Source of the DNA: Dysosmobacter segnis
GTDB lineage: Bacteria; Bacillota; Clostridia; Oscillospirales; Oscillospiraceae
DNA length: 64,000 nucleotides
Reading direction: 5' to 3'
Assembly (NCBI RefSeq): GCF_014297285.1
Contig: NZ_JACOQI010000013.1
Coordinates: 1-64,000, forward strand
Part shown: positions 35,242 to 44,220 of the stretch, piece after piece
Layout of the letters: each line of letters opens with the position of its first letter
Numbering within the stretch: the first letter of the stretch is position 1
Notes under the pieces: generated by a model
Database searches by the model: none
The model's input: only the letters and a program-made list of their open reading frames with translations
Told to the model about the DNA's origin: nothing
Position numbers and translations under genes: made by a program

Positions 35242-35302
35242 AGAATTCTCCTTTCAAATATGGCTGCGGGAGGGTTCTCCCGGTGATCGTTCGCTTTTCT
35301 CC

Positions 35303-35331
35303 ATTATACGGTGTGGAACCGCCGGGTTCAA
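35303..35331 (-). promoter_or_regulatory. promoter of the nucleoside kinase gene
   Basis: On the minus strand TTGAAC (35331-35326) and TATAAT (35308-35303) are 17 bases apart. Confidence 0.7.
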
Positions 35332-35443
35332 TGGGTAAAGTGTAAACATCTGCCCAAAAGCGGACCGTTCCGGCCCCGCCCCTTGCTTTTTGAAGGGTTT
35401 CATTGTAAAATTTTCACAGCTACATTGCAGGGAGGACAACGTC

Positions 35444-36034
35444 ATGGCAAAACGAAACAGCCGCAATACCCGGGGACGGATCATCTCCGCCGCTTGGAAG
35501 CTCTTTTATGAGCAGGGATATGACGGCACCACAGTAGAGGATATCGTTTTTGAATCCGGCACCTCCAAAGGCTCTTTCTACCATTATTTTGACGGCAAGG
35601 ACGCCCTGATGGGCACCTTGGCCTATGTGTTCGACGAAAAATACGAGGATCTGATGCCCACGCTGGACCCGGAGAAGGGTGCCATCGAGACGCTGGCCTA
35701 TATCAACCATGAGCTGTATGTGATGATCGAGTCCAGCGTGTCCATCGACCTGCTGACCCGTCTGCTGTCCACCCAATTGCTGGCGCGGGGAGAAAAGCAC
35801 CTGCTGGACCGGAGCCGGGTCTACTTCCGCTTGCTGAAAAAGATCGTCCGTCAGGGTGCGGAGCGGGGCGAATTCCGCCCCGGTCTGGCTCAGGAGGAGA
35901 TCGTCCGGGCCTTCGCCATGTGGGAACGGGCACAGCTTTACGACTGGTGCCTGTGCGGCGGGGACTACTCTCTGGTGGCCTACGCGGAGAAGATGACGCC
36001 CCTGTTTTTGGAGAGTTTCCGAGTCGGAGAATAA
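35444..36034 (+). CDS. TetR/AcrR-family transcriptional regulator
   Basis: The protein has 196 residues from ATG 35444 after AGGGAGGA; an upstream in-frame ATG at 35390 lacks a site. The helix-turn-helix spans about residues 9-50 (AAWKLFYEQGYDGTTVEDI, GTSKGSFYHYFDGKDAL). The C-terminal ligand domain is not assignable to a subgroup. The nearest downstream gene is the PutP-type symporter, separated by its own promoter, so regulation of that gene is possible but not shown. Confidence 0.9.
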   Translation: MAKRNSRNTRGRIISAAWKLFYEQGYDGTTVEDIVFESGTSKGSFYHYFDGKDALMGTLAYVFDEKYEDLMPTLDPEKGAIETLAYINHELYVMIESSVSIDLLTRLLSTQLLARGEKHLLDRSRVYFRLLKKIVRQGAERGEFRPGLAQEEIVRAFAMWERAQLYDWCLCGGDYSLVAYAEKMTPLFLESFRVGE

Positions 36035-36086
36035 ATCTTATTTTTTGTTTTTCAAGTATTCCATCTTTCTGTACAGTATAAAACTG

Positions 36087-36150
36087 TTGAAATATAAAGA
36101 AAAATCTGATATTATAAGAAACGCCGTATAGAATTGATTCTATACGGCGT
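36087..36150 (+). promoter_or_regulatory. symporter promoter followed by a perfect hairpin
   Basis: TTGAAA (36087-36092) and TATTAT (36110-36115) are 17 bases apart. A 14-bp perfect stem (36121-36134 with 36137-36150) follows at once and is trailed by TCTGTATTTC. The hairpin is either the terminator of the tetR transcript or a structure at the 5' end of the symporter mRNA. The GCCGTAT arm sequence recurs in two other terminators of the window. Confidence 0.6.
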
Positions 36151-36220
36151 TCTGTATTTCATTCTTGTTTGCGTTGTGGTATGATACCAAGCATTGAAGT
36201 GTTAAAGGAGAGAGTATTGT

Positions 36221-37750
36221 ATGACATCCGCACAGATCGCGATCATGACAACGATCATTTTGTATCTCTGTCTGGTGATTTTCACCGGCGTGATGATCGG
36301 TAAACGAAGCAAGAAGAGCGCTGAAGGCTTTTACCTCGGCGGCCGGGGCATGGGCCCCCTGGTCACGGCCATGAGCGCGGAGGCCAGCGATATGAGCAGC
36401 TACCTGCTCATGGGTATCCCCGGCCTCGCCTATCTCAGCGGCGTGGCGGACGCCAGCTGGACCGCCATCGGCCTCGCTATCGGCACCTATCTGAATTTCC
36501 TGCTGGTGGCCCGCCGCCTGCGGCGTTACAGCGTGGAGTTGGACGCCATCACCATCCCCAGCTTTATCTCCAAGCGCTACGGGGAGAAAAAGCCCATCAT
36601 TATGGGTATCGCCTCTCTCATCATTCTGGTGTTCTTCGTGCCCTATGTGGCCTCCGGTCTGGCGGCGATCGGCAAGCTGTTCAACAGCCTGTTCGGCTGG
36701 AATTACATGCTTTCTGTGATCGTGGGCGCCATTGTCATCATCAGCTATACCTCCGTGGGCGGCTTCAGTGCTGTCGCCACTATGGACCTGATCCAGTCTG
36801 TGATTATGACCGTCGCCCTGTGCGTCATCGTGGTGTTCGGCATTGTGCAGGCCGGCGGTATGGATGCTGTTCTGGCTCATGCCAGCAGCCTTCCCGGTTT
36901 TCTGAGCTTTGGTCAGACCTATAACGCCGCCTCCGGCCAGGCGGAGCCTTACGGGCTGATCCGCATTGTTTCCATGCTGGCCTGGGGCCTTGGCTACTTC
37001 GGCATGCCCCACATTCTGGTGCGCTTTATGGCCATCCGCCACGAGGATGAGCTGAAAATCTCCCGCCGGATCGCCTCCATCTGGGTGGTGATCTCCATGG
37101 CCGTGGCCGTGTTTATTGGCATCGTGGGCCATGCCGTGTCCAGTGTGGGCCGCATCCCCATGCTGGAGGGCAGCGCCACGGAGACGGTCATTGTCCGGCT
37201 GTCTGACCTGCTTTCCTCTTACGGTCTGCTGCCTGCCATTGTGGCCGGCTGTATTCTGGCAGGTATTCTGGCGGCTACCATGTCCACGGCGGACTCTCAG
37301 CTTTTGGCGGCGGCCTCCGCGTTTTCTGAAAACGTATTGCAGGATGTGTTCGGCGTCAAGCTGACTTCCAAGCAGAATATGCTGGCCGCCCGTTTGACGG
37401 TGGTGGTGATCGCGTTTATCGCCATCTTCCTGGCGGCGGACCCCAACAGCAACGTGTTCAAGATCGTCTCCTTCGCATGGGCCGGTTTCGGCGCAACCTT
37501 TGGCCCCGCCGTGCTGTTCGCTCTTTTCTGGAGACGCAGCAACCGTCAGGGTGTGCTGGCAGGTCTGGTGGCCGGCGGTCTGATGATCTTCGCATGGAAG
37601 TTCTGCGTCCGGCCTCTGGGCGGCATCTGGGACATCTATGAGCTGATGCCTGCTTTCATCGTCAACTGCATCGTGCTGGTGGTGGTCTCTCTGGCTACCC
37701 CCGCGCCTGACAAGAGCATTACGGATGTATTCGACAAGGTCCAGGATTAA
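36221..37750 (+). CDS. putP: sodium/proline symporter (SSS family)
   Basis: The protein has 509 residues with about 13 membrane helices, the LeuT-like fold of the solute:sodium symporters. Typical segments are EGFYLGGRGMGP, MSAEASDMSSYLLMG (sodium and proline contacts in PutP), and GILAATMSTADSQLL in helix 8 with the conserved Ser/Thr sodium ligands. Proline import is the best guess by similarity; other amino acids are possible. It starts after AAAGGAGAG and ends in a strong terminator. Confidence 0.92.
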   Translation: MTSAQIAIMTTIILYLCLVIFTGVMIGKRSKKSAEGFYLGGRGMGPLVTAMSAEASDMSSYLLMGIPGLAYLSGVADASWTAIGLAIGTYLNFLLVARRLRRYSVELDAITIPSFISKRYGEKKPIIMGIASLIILVFFVPYVASGLAAIGKLFNSLFGWNYMLSVIVGAIVIISYTSVGGFSAVATMDLIQSVIMTVALCVIVVFGIVQAGGMDAVLAHASSLPGFLSFGQTYNAASGQAEPYGLIRIVSMLAWGLGYFGMPHILVRFMAIRHEDELKISRRIASIWVVISMAVAVFIGIVGHAVSSVGRIPMLEGSATETVIVRLSDLLSSYGLLPAIVAGCILAGILAATMSTADSQLLAAASAFSENVLQDVFGVKLTSKQNMLAARLTVVVIAFIAIFLAADPNSNVFKIVSFAWAGFGATFGPAVLFALFWRRSNRQGVLAGLVAGGLMIFAWKFCVRPLGGIWDIYELMPAFIVNCIVLVVVSLATPAPDKSITDVFDKVQD

Positions 37751-37760
37751 AAAGCTTATT

Positions 37761-37792
37761 AAAAAGCGGTGGGCTCAGCCCACCGCTTTTTT
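37761..37792 (+). terminator. terminator of the symporter gene
   Basis: AAAAGCGGTGGGC pairs with GCCCACCGCTTTT around a TCA loop, with TT following. Confidence 0.9.
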
Positions 37793-37828
37793 AACTGATT
37801 CGGCCGGAAACGGCGTAAACAATAAAGC

Positions 37829-37859
37829 AACCCGCCGTATGGATTCCATACGGCGGGTT
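37829..37859 (-). terminator. terminator of tRNA-Sec
   Basis: A 15-bp perfect inverted repeat (37829-37843 with 37845-37859) is followed on the minus strand by GCTTTATTGTTTAC. On the plus strand it is followed by GCTTTTGG. Its core GCCGTATGGA/TCCATACGGC is the same as in the terminator at 55172-55213. Confidence 0.8.
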
Positions 37860-37864
37860 GCTTT

Positions 37865-37961
37865 TGGCGGGGGCATATGAGGATCGAACTCATCCAGGCG
37901 GCTGTTCGCCGTCCGCACCGGTTTTGAAGACCGGGAGGCACACCAGCACCTATCTGCTCCC
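37865..37961 (-). tRNA. selC: tRNA-Sec (anticodon TCA)
   Basis: The gene is 97 bases including an encoded CCA end. Features of selenocysteine tRNA: an extended 8-position acceptor side plus 5-bp T stem (ATGAG/CTCAT), a 6-bp D stem with a TGGT loop, the anticodon loop CTTCAAA between CCGGT and ACCGG, and a long paired variable arm. The discriminator base is G. Two acceptor positions (A4-C and G8-A) look mispaired. It lies downstream of selB in the same direction, so the genes form a selenocysteine locus. Confidence 0.93.
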
Positions 37962-38015
37962 ATGTTTTCTTTGATGCTGACCACCGCCGAAGCGGAGCAA
38001 CGCTCCGGCGGTATG

Positions 38016-39932
38016 TCAGTCATGAAATTTGAGCTTCAGGCGGCGGCAGTCGCCCTCTCGAACCGTGATCTGCCGTCGGTCGCAGGCTTCTAAAAACAGC
38101 AAAGCGTATTTCCGGGTGGTGTCTAAAGCGTCCCGGACCTCTGCCAGCGTGACAGTGCCGTGGTCAGCACACAGCGTCCGCAAGATATCCAGCCCCTTTT
38201 GGAACACCTCCCGGTGCCAGCACAGCTCCGGTGACAGCCGTACCAGCTCTCCGCCGGTGAGCAGGCTTTCCAGCACCTGACGAGCCTCCTCCCGGCGCTC
38301 CGGAGGAATACTGTCCAGCACCGCTTCGACGGTGTCCGGCTCCGGGCCACCCCGGAGGAAACGCTCCAACAGCGCGTCCCGGAGGGCGGTCTGCCGCTTG
38401 GTGAGCCGAATGGAAAACTCTGCCAGCGCCCAATGGTTTTCGGCGCGTTTCATCCGCCCCTCCGCCCGAAAAACCTCCAAAAGCGCATCGCCCTCAGCGG
38501 GAGTGATCTGCCGGAACAGCTTTTGCCGCAGCTCAGCGGCGGGCATCCCGGCGTGAAGGGGGTGCTTTTGGTGGTAGGCGGACAGCAATTCCCGGCAGCG
38601 GTCCCAGAGAGCGTCCAACGCCGAGGCCGCCGCGTAGCGGCCCGGCAGCGGCTCCGCCAGCTTTCCCTGATTCAGCAGGTCTGCCAGCAAGGATACAGCA
38701 GCACCAGTGTCCAGACCGGAACGCTCCGCTAACTGGCTGCTATCCGGCAGTGAAACACCGAATTCCTCCGCAGCTTGCAGCAGCCGTTGACTGCCGGAGC
38801 CCTGTTCCCGGAGAATTAGGTTGTCCAGCACCACCGGGTCATGCCGTTTGTGGCGAAGGGGCCGGGGGTCCAGCACCTTGCCGCCGCCGATGGTCTCCAC
38901 CGGAGAGTAGAATCGAATGACAAACCGATCCCCCTGTTTGACGGCCATCGGCTCCGTCAGCCGCAGCTGGGCAAGGCAGCTTTCTCCGGGGCGCAGCTCG
39001 TCCCGGTCCAGCAACACCGCCTTTGCCAAATGAACGGAGGTCCCGTGGTACAGATGGATCTGGGAGCCGTTCAAAACCGTGCGTTTGGCGCTTCTCAGAC
39101 ACCGGAGCCGCACATCCAGCATCCGGGAAGGCCGGGCGCTGCCGGGTCTTACCGCCGCGTCCCCCCGGTGGACCTCTGTTTTTTGCAGATTTGTCAAGTT
39201 GAGGGCCGCCCGCTGACCGGCGTAGGCGGCGTCCACGCTTTCGCTGTGGACCTGCAAGGTCCGCACCCGGCTTTGCAGCCCGGAGGGAACCAGCTCCACT
39301 GCGTCCCCCACCCGGACAGCCCCCTCTGTAAGGGTGCCGGTGACTACGGTGCCGAAGCCGTCCACGGAAAAGACCCGGTCAATGGGAAGCCGGAAGGGTG
39401 CCAGCGCGCTTTTTTCCCGCGCCTCCTGTACCAAGCGGTACAGGGCGTCCCGCAGTTCCGGGATTCCCTGACCGGTGACGGCGGAGACTGACAGAATGGG
39501 CGCACCCTCTAAAAAGGTGCCCTCGGTCAGCTCCAACGCCTGTCTCCGAACAAATTCCAACCAGTCATCATCTACCAATTCCGCCTTGGTCAACACCACC
39601 AAGCCGCCTTGGACACCCAAGAGAGACAGAATATCCAGATGCTCTACGGTCTGGGGCATAACGCCTTCGTCCGCGGCGATGACCAGCATGGCAAGATCAA
39701 TGCCCCCCGCCCCGGCCAGCATATTTTTGATGAATTTTTCGTGGCCCGGCACATCCACGATCCCTGCTTGCGTGCCGTCCGGCCAGTCCAGTCTGGCAAA
39801 CCCCGGCTCGATGGTAATGCCCCGGCGCTTTTCCTCCGCCAGACGGTCCGTATCGGTACCGGTGAGCGCCTTGACCAGAACGGTTTTGCCGTGATCTACA
39901 TGGCCCGCCGTGCCGATGATGACGTGTTTCAT
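38016..39932 (-). CDS. selB: selenocysteine-specific elongation factor
   Basis: The protein has 638 residues. The EF-Tu-like part has G1 GHVDHGKT (residues 8-15), G3 DVPGHE, and G4 in VVLTKAE, followed by two beta-barrel domains. The C-terminal half (about 390-638) is a chain of winged helices that bind the SECIS hairpin in the mRNA. It delivers Sec-tRNA-Sec to UGA codons. It overlaps selA by 4 bases (ATGA). The tRNA gene it serves follows 54 bases after its stop. Confidence 0.96.
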   Translation of the reverse strand: MKHVIIGTAGHVDHGKTVLVKALTGTDTDRLAEEKRRGITIEPGFARLDWPDGTQAGIVDVPGHEKFIKNMLAGAGGIDLAMLVIAADEGVMPQTVEHLDILSLLGVQGGLVVLTKAELVDDDWLEFVRRQALELTEGTFLEGAPILSVSAVTGQGIPELRDALYRLVQEAREKSALAPFRLPIDRVFSVDGFGTVVTGTLTEGAVRVGDAVELVPSGLQSRVRTLQVHSESVDAAYAGQRAALNLTNLQKTEVHRGDAAVRPGSARPSRMLDVRLRCLRSAKRTVLNGSQIHLYHGTSVHLAKAVLLDRDELRPGESCLAQLRLTEPMAVKQGDRFVIRFYSPVETIGGGKVLDPRPLRHKRHDPVVLDNLILREQGSGSQRLLQAAEEFGVSLPDSSQLAERSGLDTGAAVSLLADLLNQGKLAEPLPGRYAAASALDALWDRCRELLSAYHQKHPLHAGMPAAELRQKLFRQITPAEGDALLEVFRAEGRMKRAENHWALAEFSIRLTKRQTALRDALLERFLRGGPEPDTVEAVLDSIPPERREEARQVLESLLTGGELVRLSPELCWHREVFQKGLDILRTLCADHGTVTLAEVRDALDTTRKYALLFLEACDRRQITVREGDCRRLKLKFHD

Positions 39933-41302
39933 GAAGCGGTCTCCCGAAAAGCCTGAAGGATCTCGTCAAGATCCGCTGGGAACAAAGTCCGCATATCCAG
40001 CAGACACCGGTCATGGGCGATACGGACGATGATGGGGACTGGCCGCTGCCGCAGCTGCGCTTCCAGTGCGGCGGCGCTGTCCCTTGGGACGACAGCCACG
40101 GCGAAGGAGGGCAGCGTCTGGGTGGGGACTGCCCCGCCTCCCACCGGGTTTTCCGTGGAAACCACCTCGGCGGTCACGCCAATCCCTCCCATGCGGCGGC
40201 AGAGCGACTCTGCCTGCTGGTGCAGTTCCTCCGGTGTTTGGGCCAGCATGGAGAGCACCGGGATCTCCTGAAGGGCGGTGCCGTCCGCATATGCTTGCAG
40301 AGTTGCTTCCAAGGCGGCCAACGTCAGCTTGTCCACCCGCAGGGCGCGGGCCAGAGGGTGACGCTTCAAAAGGTCGATATAGTGCCGCTTGCCCACGATG
40401 ATCCCCGCTTGAGGACCACCCAGCAGCTTGTCCCCGGAGAAGGATAATACATCCACTCCGGCCTTTACGGACGCTTGAACCGTCGGCTCATCCCGGAGGC
40501 CCAAGGGTGCCAGATCTACAAGACAGCCGCTGCCCAAGTCCTCAATGACCGGAATGCTGCGGGAGCGGCCAAGCTCCGCTAAGGCGGCGGGGGACACGCT
40601 CTCCGTAAAGCCCACGATGCGGTAATTGCTGGTGTGGACTTTCAAAAGGGCGCGGGTCTGCTCGCTGATGGCGTTGGCGTAGTCGGAAAGGCGGGTCTTG
40701 TTGGTGGAACCAACCTCCCGGAGCACCGCGCCGCAGGCGGCCATCACATCCGGCATCCGGAAGGAGCCGCCGATCTCCACCAGCTCTCCACGGGAGGTAA
40801 TGACTTCTCCTCCGGCGGTGAGGGCGGAGAGGATCAGCAGCACCGCCGCTGCGTTGTTGTTTACCACCATGGCGGCCTCCGCCCCGGTAAGGCGGCACAA
40901 AAGCGGCTCTACATGGGCGTACCGCTGCCCCCGTTCCCCCGCTGTCAGGTCATATTCCAAGGTGGAGTAGCCCTGAGAGACCCCTCTCGCTGCCGCTAAC
41001 GCGCGATCACTCAGGCAGGCCCGGCCCAGATTGGTGTGCAGAACGATCCCGGTGGCATTGATAACGCCCCGGAGGGAGGGCAGGCGGGATGCCCGACACG
41101 ACGCGCTGATTTGAGCGCAGAGGGCCTCCGTGGAGGGCAGCTCTGTGACGGTTCCCACCAGAATATCGGCGCGGAGCCGGTCCAGCGTCCGGCGAACCGC
41201 CTCCGTCACGGCGGCGGCACCCACCTCCGCCGCCAGTGTGTTCAGGGCGGGCAGGCGGAGCAGGTCGTCTACCTTTGGAATTTGACGCAGCAGTGTATCC
41301 AT
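39929..41302 (-). CDS. selA: L-seryl-tRNA(Sec) selenium transferase
   Basis: The protein has 457 residues from ATG 41302 after AAGGGAGG; an in-frame start at 41341 lies in the promoter. The PLP lysine is in LSFSGDKLLGGPQAG, and GELVEIGGSFRMPDVM and LKVHTSNYRIVGFTE are family hallmarks. It converts Ser-tRNA-Sec to Sec-tRNA-Sec using selenophosphate. The selenophosphate synthase gene selD is not in this window. It has its own promoter and is separated from aroQ by a terminator. Confidence 0.96.
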   Translation of the reverse strand: MDTLLRQIPKVDDLLRLPALNTLAAEVGAAAVTEAVRRTLDRLRADILVGTVTELPSTEALCAQISASCRASRLPSLRGVINATGIVLHTNLGRACLSDRALAAARGVSQGYSTLEYDLTAGERGQRYAHVEPLLCRLTGAEAAMVVNNNAAAVLLILSALTAGGEVITSRGELVEIGGSFRMPDVMAACGAVLREVGSTNKTRLSDYANAISEQTRALLKVHTSNYRIVGFTESVSPAALAELGRSRSIPVIEDLGSGCLVDLAPLGLRDEPTVQASVKAGVDVLSFSGDKLLGGPQAGIIVGKRHYIDLLKRHPLARALRVDKLTLAALEATLQAYADGTALQEIPVLSMLAQTPEELHQQAESLCRRMGGIGVTAEVVSTENPVGGGAVPTQTLPSFAVAVVPRDSAAALEAQLRQRPVPIIVRIAHDRCLLDMRTLFPADLDEILQAFRETAS

Positions 41303-41336
41303 GAGAACCTCCCTTGGTGATTTACGGCTTTTCCTT

Positions 41337-41365
41337 ATCATACTGGATTTTCAACGGGTTGTAAA
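41337..41365 (-). promoter_or_regulatory. promoter of selA-selB
   Basis: On the minus strand TTTACA (41365-41360) and TATGAT (41342-41337) are 17 bases apart, just after the aro operon terminator. Confidence 0.6.
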
Positions 41366-41381
41366 GCACCCCGGAAAGCAG

Positions 41382-41411
41382 AAAAACGCGCCTCCCGAAA
41401 GGAGGCGCGCT
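41382..41411 (-). terminator. terminator of the aro operon
   Basis: CGCGCCTCC (41387-41395) pairs with GGAGGCGCG (41401-41409) around a 5-base loop. On the minus strand TTTTTCTGC follows. It starts a few bases after the aroQ stop. Confidence 0.9.
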
Positions 41412-41414
41412 TGC

Positions 41415-41849
41415 TCACTTGCTGAGATAGTCTTTCAAAAATTTCACTGCCTCCACATAGCCCTGGAACCCCAGACCTTTATAGGTTTTGACGCAGGCCA
41501 TGCCGGCGTAGGAGACCTGACGAAACGGTTCCCGGCTGTCCACATCGGAGATGTGGACCTCCACGGCAGGGATGGCCACGGCCTTCAGTGCATCCAGAAT
41601 GGCTATGCTGGTGTGAGTGTAGGCGGCGGGGTTGATGACGATGCCGTCATAGACGCCGTAGGCCGCCTGGATGGCGTCCACAATGGTCCCCTCGTGGTTG
41701 GACTGGACGAAACCGACCTCGATGCCCTCGGCATCGCAAGCGGTGCGGATGAGGGCCAACAGGGACTCATAATTCTGGCTGCCGTAGATGGCAGGCTCCC
41801 GCAGGCCCAGCAGATTCAGATTGGGCCCGTTGATGACCAGAAGCTTCAT
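41415..41849 (-). CDS. aroQ: 3-dehydroquinate dehydratase, type II
   Basis: The protein has 144 residues, the usual length. Motifs are INGPNLNLLG, the flexible loop with the catalytic Tyr (REPAIYGS), SNHEGTIVDAI, INPAAYTHTS, and VEVHISD with the catalytic His. It forms 3-dehydroshikimate from 3-dehydroquinate. It is the last gene of the operon and overlaps aroEK by 4 bases (ATGA). Confidence 0.96.
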   Translation of the reverse strand: MKLLVINGPNLNLLGLREPAIYGSQNYESLLALIRTACDAEGIEVGFVQSNHEGTIVDAIQAAYGVYDGIVINPAAYTHTSIAILDALKAVAIPAVEVHISDVDSREPFRQVSYAGMACVKTYKGLGFQGYVEAVKFLKDYLSK

Positions 41850-43066
41850 AGCAGCGCCTCCTTAATGGTTTGTACCGTGACCTCCAGCGCCCCGTCATTG
41901 GACACCGTCCCGTCGGCAAAGCGGCGGTACAGCGGCTCCCGGCGGGCGCAAAGCTGAGCGAGGTCCGTGGCTTGGGAAATGGGACGGCCCTCCGTTGGCA
42001 GCTTGGCAAGGTCGCGGGTCAGACGGAAAATGGTGCCGTTTTGATGCAGTAGCGGGTAGTTTTCCGGGCGGGTGACGCAGCCGCCGCCGGTGGAGAGGAT
42101 GATGCCGGAACGCTTGCCCTGCTCCGCCAGAACCTCTGTTTCCAGTTTCCGGAATGTTTCCTCCCCGGACCGGGCGAAGATCTCCGGGATGGACATTCCG
42201 GCCCTTTGGGAGATCAATTCGTCAGCTTCCACCACCTCCCGGCCCAGCGCTTTGCCCAGAGCGGCGGCCACGGCGGATTTGCCGCTGCCGGGCATTCCGA
42301 TGAGAATGATGTTCCGCAGTCGGTGGTTCACGGTGCGCTCCACCCGCTCCAAGGCTTCATCGCCGATCACCGTGCCGGTGAACTGCTCGCTGGAGCGCTT
42401 GGCCTGAGCCACCAGCATGGAAAGTCCGCCTGCATGGGGAATCCCCAACTCTTCTGCCTGTAATAGCAGAGCGGTCCGTGCCGGGTTATAGACGATGTCC
42501 AGCACCCCCTCGCAGCGGGGAAAACGTCGCAGATCCACTGCCGCCGCACCGTTATGGGGATACATTCCCACCGGGGTGGTGTTGGCGATGATCTGGGCGT
42601 CGGCGTGTCGATCCAGATGGTCATAATCGTCCGGACCGCTGCGGGAAATGACGGTAACGTCAGCGCCCAGCTGCTCCAGCGCGGCCTTCACCGTGACGGA
42701 GGCCCCGCCGCTGCCCAGTACCAGCGCCTTTTTCCCGGCGGGGTCGATGCCGCTGCGGCGGACCATATAAAGAAAGCCGAACAGGTCCGTGTTGTCGCCG
42801 TACAGCGTGCCGTCAGGACGGTGGATGAGGGTGTTGACGCTTTGCAGTCTTTCCGCCGCCTCGGACAGCTCTGCACAGTAGGACACCACCGCCTTCTTGT
42901 AGGGGATGGTGACGTTCAGGCCGTCCCAGCGGTCGGAGCACAGAAAGGCATCCAAGTCCTCCTTGGAGACCTCAAAGAGCCGGTAGTCATACTCCCCTAA
43001 CTCGTGATGGATCATGGGGGAATAGCTGTGGCCCAGCGTTTCCCCCAGCAGTCCGCACCGCAGCAT
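41846..43066 (-). CDS. aroE-aroK: fused shikimate dehydrogenase and shikimate kinase
   Basis: The protein has 406 residues. Residues 1-250 are AroE (SYSPMIHHE, the catalytic Lys in NVTIPYK, GDNTD, NADP loop LGSGGAS). Residues 252-406 are AroK (P-loop GMPGSGKS, STGGGCV, lid TEGRPI). One chain therefore does two successive-pathway steps, reduction of dehydroshikimate and phosphorylation of shikimate. AroE-AroK fusions occur in some clostridia. The start overlaps the pheA stop by one base (TGATG). Confidence 0.95.
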   Translation of the reverse strand: MLRCGLLGETLGHSYSPMIHHELGEYDYRLFEVSKEDLDAFLCSDRWDGLNVTIPYKKAVVSYCAELSEAAERLQSVNTLIHRPDGTLYGDNTDLFGFLYMVRRSGIDPAGKKALVLGSGGASVTVKAALEQLGADVTVISRSGPDDYDHLDRHADAQIIANTTPVGMYPHNGAAAVDLRRFPRCEGVLDIVYNPARTALLLQAEELGIPHAGGLSMLVAQAKRSSEQFTGTVIGDEALERVERTVNHRLRNIILIGMPGSGKSAVAAALGKALGREVVEADELISQRAGMSIPEIFARSGEETFRKLETEVLAEQGKRSGIILSTGGGCVTRPENYPLLHQNGTIFRLTRDLAKLPTEGRPISQATDLAQLCARREPLYRRFADGTVSNDGALEVTVQTIKEALL

Positions 43067-44205
43067 CAGACCACCTCGCTGTAACTGCCCAGATAGGAAA
43101 ATTCCTCGCACAGAGAGGGCAACTCGCCCATGAGCTGCAAAAATTCCGGGGCGTATACCGGCGTTTCCAGATCAAAGTAGAACATGAATTCAAAATTCCG
43201 CTCCGGCATGGGGCGGCTTTCCAGCTTGTTCAGGTTCAGGCCCAGGGCGTAGAACCGGGAGAGCACCCGGCACAGGGAGCCGGGCTCGTGAGGCAGCACC
43301 GCCATGAGGCTGGTGCGGTCCGCACCGGGGTAGATCTCCAGATTCTTGGAGATGCAGATGAACCGGGTGAAGTTGCTGCCCTGATCCTGCACACCGGCCT
43401 CTAAGCATTCCAGCCCGTACAGCTTCATGCAGGAGCGGGAGGACAGGGCGGCGGCGTGGCCGTCCCCCTCCGCCACCTTCTGGGCGGCTACGGCGGTATT
43501 TTCACAGGGGATGATCTTCACACCGGGGAAGGCCTGCAGATACTGCTCGCACTGGCTCAAGGCCTGCTGGTGGGAGTAGATCTCCGTGATGTCGCTCCGC
43601 TTGGTGCCGGGCTTCACCAGCAGATTGTGGTCCACCTTCAGCCGCACACTGCGGACGATGCGGAAATCGTGCTTCATCATCAGATCGTAAATGGCATTGA
43701 CGCTGCCGGCGGTGCTGTTTTCCAGCGGCAGCACACCGTAGCGGCACAATCCCCTTTCGATAGCGGCAAACACCGCCTCAAAGGAAGCGAAGTACATGAT
43801 GTGAGGCAGCTTGAACAGCTTGTCGCAGGCCAGCTGGGAATAGGCCCCCGCCACACCCTGACAGGCAACGGACACGTTGGAGGGAAACAGGTTTGGCGTC
43901 TGGTCAATGGCGGTCTGAATTTCCGTGGTCAGCGGGGATGTGCTCCCCAGCAGCCGTCCCTGATAGCAGCGGCTCAGTTCAAACAGCATGGTGTAGAGAG
44001 AGGCGGTGTAATCCCGCATATCCTCCGGGGCCTGTGCCGCTACATCCAGCAGCTTTTCCCGCTCCCGGACAGGGTCCAGCACCGGCAGGCCGTGCTCCTT
44101 CTTGTAGGCGGCGATGCCGGCGGCGGTGTTCATCCGCTGGGCAAACAACTCTACCAGTTGGCGGTCGATCTGGTCGATCCGGGCACGATAATCACTGAGT
44201 TCCAT
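43066..44205 (-). CDS. pheA: bifunctional chorismate mutase / prephenate dehydratase
   Basis: The protein has 379 residues. Residues 1-85 form an AroQ-class chorismate mutase (YRARIDQIDRQLVELFAQRM). Residues 107-285 form prephenate dehydratase (GVAGAYS, ENSTAGSVN, SNFTRF with the catalytic Thr). Residues 295-370 form an ACT domain with the Phe-binding ESRP motif. It makes phenylpyruvate and should be feedback-inhibited by Phe. Unlike the E. coli order, it lies between aroC and aroEK. Confidence 0.96.
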   Translation of the reverse strand: MELSDYRARIDQIDRQLVELFAQRMNTAAGIAAYKKEHGLPVLDPVREREKLLDVAAQAPEDMRDYTASLYTMLFELSRCYQGRLLGSTSPLTTEIQTAIDQTPNLFPSNVSVACQGVAGAYSQLACDKLFKLPHIMYFASFEAVFAAIERGLCRYGVLPLENSTAGSVNAIYDLMMKHDFRIVRSVRLKVDHNLLVKPGTKRSDITEIYSHQQALSQCEQYLQAFPGVKIIPCENTAVAAQKVAEGDGHAAALSSRSCMKLYGLECLEAGVQDQGSNFTRFICISKNLEIYPGADRTSLMAVLPHEPGSLCRVLSRFYALGLNLNKLESRPMPERNFEFMFYFDLETPVYAPEFLQLMGELPSLCEEFSYLGSYSEVV

Positions 44206-44220
44206 AGAGATTCCTCCCTT

